NCBI RefSeq assembly: GCF_001695855.1
Contig: NZ_MBSS01000068.1
Coordinates: 167,503-231,502 of the forward strand
Reading direction: 5' to 3'
Origin: Ensifer sp. LC163
GTDB lineage: Bacteria > Pseudomonadota > Alphaproteobacteria > Rhizobiales > Rhizobiaceae
Length of the DNA stretch: 64,000 nucleotides
Shown: piece by piece, positions 59,698 through 64,000 of the stretch
Position numbering within the stretch: position 1 is the stretch's first letter
Layout: the number at the start of each line of letters is the position of its first letter
Made by a program: the position numbers and the translations under genes
Notes under the pieces: generated by a model
What the model was told of the DNA's origin: nothing
The model's input: the letters and a program-made list of their open reading frames with translations, nothing else
Databases searched by the model: none

Positions 59698-61076
59698 CAG
59701 GCCAACTCAAGGTGAGAGTCTTTCGCCCCCTGTTCGATCAACGGCGCGGGAGACTTCCATTGCCGGTGGGAAGCGTTAAGCCGGCGCGCCACGATATCGT
59801 GGTTGAGCCACTGGATGGGCCCGGAGGGATCTGTGGACTCGCCAAAAATTAGCTGCCCGGTCGCCTCCACCACGAGAGCACTCAGGAGGTCGCTGATCAT
59901 CGCCTTACTGTCCCGATGCATCTGCGTGATCTCGTTGGATGTGCCGATGGTCAGATCGGACTGTGCCTGGCTGTTTGCCATGGGCCACGCCGAGAAGTCG
60001 TAAAACGGACGCATGACCTCGTTGGCCTGCATATCGGTAATTTTTTGGAATACATCCTTCATCGTGAAGCCGTCTGCCAGAAGCTGCCCGCAAGCCTGCC
60101 ATTGGTACTCTGCCCAGTGGCCACCGTTCTCTTTCTTCAAGGCGAGTAGCAGCGGTATCAGGGGAAGCTCGATACCCGTAAATACGTCGGACGAATTGGT
60201 GCGGATTTCGGGACAGTTATAGACGGTTGCCTTGACACCTGCTGCCCAGGCTTCTTGCGCGATGCATTCGAGCCGCATCTTGGCGTAACCTTGGGTGTAA
60301 TTGGTGTAGGTCTGCCAACGATAACTCCCGTCAATCAGGACTGCCGTTCCATGGTAACCGTAGGCGGTATACCGGACCTGACCACCCGATGCCTCTACGC
60401 GCTCCCGGATCGCCGCGCTGAAGTCGATAAGATGTCGAAAGGTGATTGCGGAGACTTCGTCGAAATTCTGCAGGATGAGCTTGCCCATATCGCTGTCGAC
60501 CAGGGCTTGCGACGACATGTGGCGGGGACCGCGCCCCTTGTAGATTCGATTGGCAACGACCAGGAATACCTTCGCTTTTGGGATGCCTCCGGCCATTGTA
60601 TGGGCGAAGAAGACATTGCGGCCGTCGGCAATCATACCGTCAAGAACGGCCATGACCTGCGAAAGTGAATTCGTGAACCGCGAGGTGGCGATGTCCCTGC
60701 ACTGCTCAACGTAGTCCCAGTCGAGCGTGTCATGTTCCCAGCTCTCCAGCGTCATGGTCGCGAGGAGATCAGTCGGAGTCGGGCCTCCTGCCGGAGCGTC
60801 GAGATCGAAGCCAGCCATAAGAGGTATGTTGATGATCCTGCCGCCCAGTCGCCCCTCGGCGGCAGAGAGTTCCTCGGCGTCCAGAGGCCGCAATGCGTTG
60901 TTCTCGTCGCGCCGCCCGACGGTGATCCCCACGATCTCCATTCCAGCCCGCCGGGCTTCTTCGAGCAAGCCAGTTGCATATCCGCGACCGAATAGTTCGC
61001 CGAAGAGGACGAAAACATCACCTTTACGAAAGACGTTGTTTTCAGCGATGCGATTCAATGCGACCGGGTTTTCCAT
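59697..61076 (-). CDS. Conserved protein of uncertain function (possible FabMG-type enoyl-ACP reductase family)
   Basis: 459 residues. The N-terminus NNVFRKGDVFVLFGELFGRGYATGLLEEARRAGMEIVGITVGRRDE has a nucleotide-binding-like glycine pattern (FGELFGRGYATG); no membrane or signal segments. I recall this text resembling the family some databases call enoyl-ACP reductase FabMG, but I cannot verify the match and see no classical SDR Tyr-Lys pair. Long conserved-looking blocks (HTMAGGIPKAKVFLVVANRIYKGRGPRHMSS; YNCPEIRTNSSDVFTGIELPLIPLLLALKKENGG) argue for a real single-domain enzyme. Monocistronic. Confidence 0.7.
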   Translation of the reverse strand: MENPVALNRIAENNVFRKGDVFVLFGELFGRGYATGLLEEARRAGMEIVGITVGRRDENNALRPLDAEELSAAEGRLGGRIINIPLMAGFDLDAPAGGPTPTDLLATMTLESWEHDTLDWDYVEQCRDIATSRFTNSLSQVMAVLDGMIADGRNVFFAHTMAGGIPKAKVFLVVANRIYKGRGPRHMSSQALVDSDMGKLILQNFDEVSAITFRHLIDFSAAIRERVEASGGQVRYTAYGYHGTAVLIDGSYRWQTYTNYTQGYAKMRLECIAQEAWAAGVKATVYNCPEIRTNSSDVFTGIELPLIPLLLALKKENGGHWAEYQWQACGQLLADGFTMKDVFQKITDMQANEVMRPFYDFSAWPMANSQAQSDLTIGTSNEITQMHRDSKAMISDLLSALVVEATGQLIFGESTDPSGPIQWLNHDIVARRLNASHRQWKSPAPLIEQGAKDSHLELA

Positions 61077-61418
61077 GCTTTCAGCTCTTTGGTCCGTTAG
61101 TCGTCGAGCGATGGCTTAGACAAGCCTCAATAGTCACATGACCGCACTGACCCGTAATAGGAAGTCATTTTACGTGACCGTTCATTTCAAAGCGTGAAGT
61201 CCCGTTTCCGAAACGAAGTCTTCGCCGACATGCGGCCTGGCGCTGTAGCGGCCCGCATCGGTCTCCTTGCGCTCCTAGCCGCCCGCAGGTTTGCGTCAAC
61301 CTCCTCGACCCAAAGGGGCTTTTGATGCGCGCATGATCCACCCGGTTGCCAAAAAACCATAATTGCTTCACCTAGATCGTGCATCGACACTTGGCATTAA
61401 GAACTGGATCAACGCTGA
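61077..61418. other. Intergenic between divergent genes, no gene recognised
   Basis: 342 bases between the minus-strand conserved protein and the plus-strand protease. No coding similarity in short frames. It must hold both promoters. Confidence 0.4.
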
Positions 61419-63536
61419 ATGCGCATATCATACGTCTTCCTTGGTGCATTTCTTGCAATCGTACAGTCCGCATATGCTGAAGTCGCCTCACCGCCTGTTT
61501 TGGAGCCGCTAAAGCAACAGGCACAAGCCGCTCAGCTGAGTGCAAAATTTCTCACGCGTTTCGGCTACAAGCCCGTTCCGCTCGACGACGCCTTGTCGGC
61601 CAGGATCATGGATCGGTTCATCAAATCACTTGATCCGGACCGCGTGCTCTTCCTGCAAGCGGATATCGACAGGTTCATGTCTGACCGCAGCGAGATCGAC
61701 GACGCCATCGAACGGAAGAACTTGAAGATCCCGTTTGCGATCTTCAACGTGTATGGGAAGCGCGTTGTCGACCGCATGAACTACGCGCGCAGCTTGTTGA
61801 AGCAGGACTTCGATTTCGGTGCGCAGGAAAACTATTCCGTGCTGCGCGATAAAGCGCCGTGGCCGCAGTCGGAAGCCGAGAGCAATGAGCTTTGGCGCAA
61901 GCGCGTAAAAAGCGACTGGTTGCGGCTGAAACTGGGCGGCAAGACCGACGCGGCCATTCGCGAAACGCTCGACAAACGATATGCAAACGCTCTCGAGCGC
62001 GCTTACAAATATAAAAGCGATGACGTTTTCCAGTCGTTCATGAACGCCTACACAACGTCGGTCGACCCGCACACGGACTACTTCGGCGCGGCAGCTTCGG
62101 ACGCTTTCAATATCGCGATGAAGCTTTCGCTGGTCGGTATCGGTGCCGTACTGCAGGAACGCGACGACTACACGACGATCCGTGAGCTCGTGCCTGGAGG
62201 GCCAGCGCAGTTGTCCGGCAAGCTCTCGGTCGGAGACCGCATTACCGGCGTTGGTCAAGGCAAGGATGGGGCGATAAAAGAAGTGGTTGGCACGCGCCTT
62301 GATGAAGTCGTGCAAATGATCCGCGGGAAGAAAGGGTCCGTCGTGCGCTTGGACATCCTGCCGGCGGATGCCGGAGCGGATGCCACCCATCGGGTTGTCA
62401 GTCTGGTGCGCGACAAAATCAGCCTCGAAAAGCAGGCGGCCCAGAAGGCCGTGCTGTCTGTGAAAGTGGGCGAAGCCACGCGTAAAATTGGGGTGATTAC
62501 TCTGCCGGCATTCTATGAGGATTTTGAAGCCCGGCGCAAAGGAGACAAGGACTATAGAAGCGCCAGCCGCGATGTCGGAAAGCTCCTCGACGAACTGAAG
62601 CAAGAAAAAGTCGACAGCGTTCTCATTGACGTGCGCAACAATGGCGGCGGTTCACTGGACGAGGCGATTGATTTGACCGGCCTGTTCATCGGCAATGGCC
62701 CGGTCGTTCAGCAACGCGGTAGCGACGGTAAGGTCGCGATAAGAAGCTCTGATTTTCCAGCGCCTGTCTGGACAGGCCCTGTGGCTGTCCTGATCAATCG
62801 CGGGTCGGCGTCGGCTTCGGAGATTTTTGCCGCGGCAATCCAAGACTACGGTCGAGGTGTGATCGTTGGCGAACCCAGTTTCGGTAAGGGCACCGTTCAA
62901 ACTGTCGTCAGTCTTGACCAGATGGTTCGCAACAGCAAACCCGAGTTCGGTGAGCTGAAAGTGACGATTGCGCAGTTTTTCCGGATCAACGGCGGCACGA
63001 CGCAGCTGCACGGCGTGACGCCTGATATCACCTTGCCGGGACTTTCCGATCCGACAAGGTTTGGCGAGACCAGCTATGACAATGCCCTGCCGTGGGCGCA
63101 GATCAAGCCGGCGAACTATGCGCCTGCCGACACTGTAGTGACGTTGCTGCCGACACTGCAAAGCCGCCATGATGCGCGGGTTGAGAGCAATCCGGATTTC
63201 CAACGCCTGTTAAAAGACATTGCGGAGTTGAAAGCGCAGCGCGAGAAAGGGGTTGTCTCCCTCAATGAAGCCGAACGTCGCAGAGAATTGACTGCTCAAG
63301 AAAATCGACTCAAGTCTCGTGCGCAAGTAAGCGATGGCGAAAATACTGGTGAAGATGATGGCCTCAATGCAAACGAGCGTAGCCTGAGTGCTGATATTGC
63401 CATTGAGAATGCCCGCAAGAACGCAAAAGACGTCTTGCTGGACGAAGCCGCCGCCATTCTTGCCGATGAGGCGGACTTGCAGCAAGGCGTGCTGAAGGCG
63501 GCCACAAAACAATCGGAAAACACGGACGGAAATTAA
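61419..63536 (+). CDS. prc: Carboxy-terminal processing protease (Tsp/Prc)
   Basis: 705 residues, the long Prc/Tsp type. Signal peptide (VFLGAFLAIVQSAYA, cleavage near 20). DUF3340-like N-terminal domain (about 25-225, with FLTRFGYKPVPLDDALSARIMDRFIKSLDPDRVLF), PDZ domain about 235-325 (GIGAVLQERDDYTTIRELVPGGPAQLSGKLSVGDRI), S41 peptidase core with Ser465 in GSASASEIF and Lys490 in SFGKGTVQ forming the serine-lysine dyad, and a basic C-terminal domain. Degrades periplasmic proteins by their C-terminal tails. In gammaproteobacteria such proteins are common; the usual alphaproteobacterial CtpA is shorter, so this long form may be an acquired extra copy (inference). Confidence 0.93.
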   Translation: MRISYVFLGAFLAIVQSAYAEVASPPVLEPLKQQAQAAQLSAKFLTRFGYKPVPLDDALSARIMDRFIKSLDPDRVLFLQADIDRFMSDRSEIDDAIERKNLKIPFAIFNVYGKRVVDRMNYARSLLKQDFDFGAQENYSVLRDKAPWPQSEAESNELWRKRVKSDWLRLKLGGKTDAAIRETLDKRYANALERAYKYKSDDVFQSFMNAYTTSVDPHTDYFGAAASDAFNIAMKLSLVGIGAVLQERDDYTTIRELVPGGPAQLSGKLSVGDRITGVGQGKDGAIKEVVGTRLDEVVQMIRGKKGSVVRLDILPADAGADATHRVVSLVRDKISLEKQAAQKAVLSVKVGEATRKIGVITLPAFYEDFEARRKGDKDYRSASRDVGKLLDELKQEKVDSVLIDVRNNGGGSLDEAIDLTGLFIGNGPVVQQRGSDGKVAIRSSDFPAPVWTGPVAVLINRGSASASEIFAAAIQDYGRGVIVGEPSFGKGTVQTVVSLDQMVRNSKPEFGELKVTIAQFFRINGGTTQLHGVTPDITLPGLSDPTRFGETSYDNALPWAQIKPANYAPADTVVTLLPTLQSRHDARVESNPDFQRLLKDIAELKAQREKGVVSLNEAERRRELTAQENRLKSRAQVSDGENTGEDDGLNANERSLSADIAIENARKNAKDVLLDEAAAILADEADLQQGVLKAATKQSENTDGN

Positions 63537-63741
63537 TCATACCCGGCAGGCGCAACAGTATGCGCAGCTTTTTCAGGCCTGGTTGGGTCGTTGCTGCGAC
63601 GCGGCGCCTTCGGGCCGTTATTCGCCGGTGGTGGCATCTTTTATTTTGACGGTGTCAGTCGGTCCATTCGACAGAGCCATGGACTGACTGTCTTTTTCGT
63701 CAACGCGCCTCCCGTTTTCGGTTCGGTCCGGTTGGCGCACC

Positions 63742-63846
63742 CTAGAGCGTTTCCAGTGTGGACGGAGTCGCAGAAACGCTCTATCTCTTTGTTCGTACGC
63801 ATTTCCTGACGAAAAACCGCTTCGCACTTTTCCTGGAAAGGCTCTA
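63742..63846 (+). repeat. Dispersed rhizobial-type intergenic repeat, copy 2
   Basis: 105 bases starting ctagagcgtttcc and ending ggctcta, with the block gaaaaaccgcttcgcacttt in the same place as in copy 1 at 16319-16424. Contains agagcgtttc / gaaacgctct pairs. The rest of 63537-63871 shows no gene. Confidence 0.7.
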
Positions 63847-63871
63847 ATGAACCGACCTGAGTGTCCTGCAC

Positions 63872-64000
63872 CTACGCCGATGTGTAGGCCGTCTTGACGG
63901 TGGTGTAGAATTCGGCGGCATAACGACCCTGCTCGCGCGCGCCATGGGAGGAGCCCTTGCGGCCACCGAACGGCACGTGGAAATCGACGCCGGCGGTCGG
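63872..64000 (-). CDS. Aldehyde dehydrogenase, C-terminal end (5' part outside window)
   Basis: 43 codons to the edge. On the minus strand the end reads PTAGVDFHVPFGGRKGSSHG followed by AREQGRYAAEFYTTVKTAYT, then SA and TAG at 63872-63874. This matches the C-terminus of alpha-ketoglutaric-semialdehyde-type dehydrogenases (VPFGGxKGSSxGxREQGxYAxEFYTxxKTxY). Specific substrate cannot be stated from the fragment. Confidence 0.85.
   Translation of the reverse strand, partial: PTAGVDFHVPFGGRKGSSHGAREQGRYAAEFYTTVKTAYTSA

Noticed and set aside
1..64000. CRISPR arrays or phage modules
   Set aside because: No spaced direct repeats, cas genes, integrase, capsid or tail genes were seen anywhere in the window.

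Overview
The window looks like a piece of a Rhizobiaceae-type alphaproteobacterial genome (Rhizobium/Sinorhizobium/Agrobacterium/Shinella relatives). The reasons are GC-rich coding sequence, at least five complete or near-complete ABC uptake operons packed side by side, two inverted copies of a RIME-like mosaic repeat, two copies of a second short dispersed repeat, and RirA-type (TGA-N9-TCA) iron operators beside iron-uptake genes. Species and replicon are not identifiable from the sequence alone; one tRNA-Ala(CGC) gene hints at a chromosome or chromid.

Layout. 3-9629: catabolic locus with an aspartase/fumarase-superfamily lyase (5' end missing), aldehyde dehydrogenase, aldo/keto reductase, a dipeptide/opine-class ABC importer (SBP, two permeases, fused double ATPase) and a LysR regulator. 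9692-12861 (minus): an isolated two-gene unit, a thermolysin-like HEXXH zinc peptidase overlapping a ComEC-like metallo-beta-lactamase-fold hydrolase; this is the least explained and most system-like element here. 13059-17900 (minus): a sugar/polyol-class ABC operon whose two permeases both carry extra hydrophobic insertions. 18002-24356: tRNA-Ala, YbhB-like protein, CapA-like protein, a CheR-type methyltransferase, a polysaccharide flippase, a cold-shock protein, and several gene and IS remnants.

24742-32925: a ROK regulator divergent from a ugp-like ABC operon that ends in two tandem glycerophosphodiester phosphodiesterases and an inositol-monophosphatase-family enzyme. Together these suggest uptake and breakdown of a glycerophosphodiester such as glycerophosphoinositol, but the binding-protein gene carries a one-base frameshift. 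33277-38098: Nudix hydrolase, TonB-dependent siderophore receptor behind an IRO box, a FepB/FecB-type SBP and an internally deleted MFS exporter. 38816-40150: orphan TadG-like pilus protein. 40504-46462 (minus): BMP-family nucleoside ABC importer coupled to a CodA-like deaminase.

46747-51802: methyltransferase divergent from an iron-siderophore ABC operon with two consecutive paralogous SBPs, sharing an IRO box; with the SBP at 36466 this makes three paralogous SBPs with one visible permease/ATPase set. 51803-54657: IS66, IS21, IS6 and glycosidase remnants around an adenylate cyclase/TolB-like/TPR protein. 54658-64000: FAD-linked oxidase, ChaC, a SARP-like regulator with the same TolB-like plus TPR architecture, a DUF1127 protein, an IalB remnant, a conserved protein of uncertain function, a Prc/Tsp protease and the end of an aldehyde dehydrogenase. 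A recurring theme is a strong hairpin between the SBP gene and the next gene in four ABC operons.
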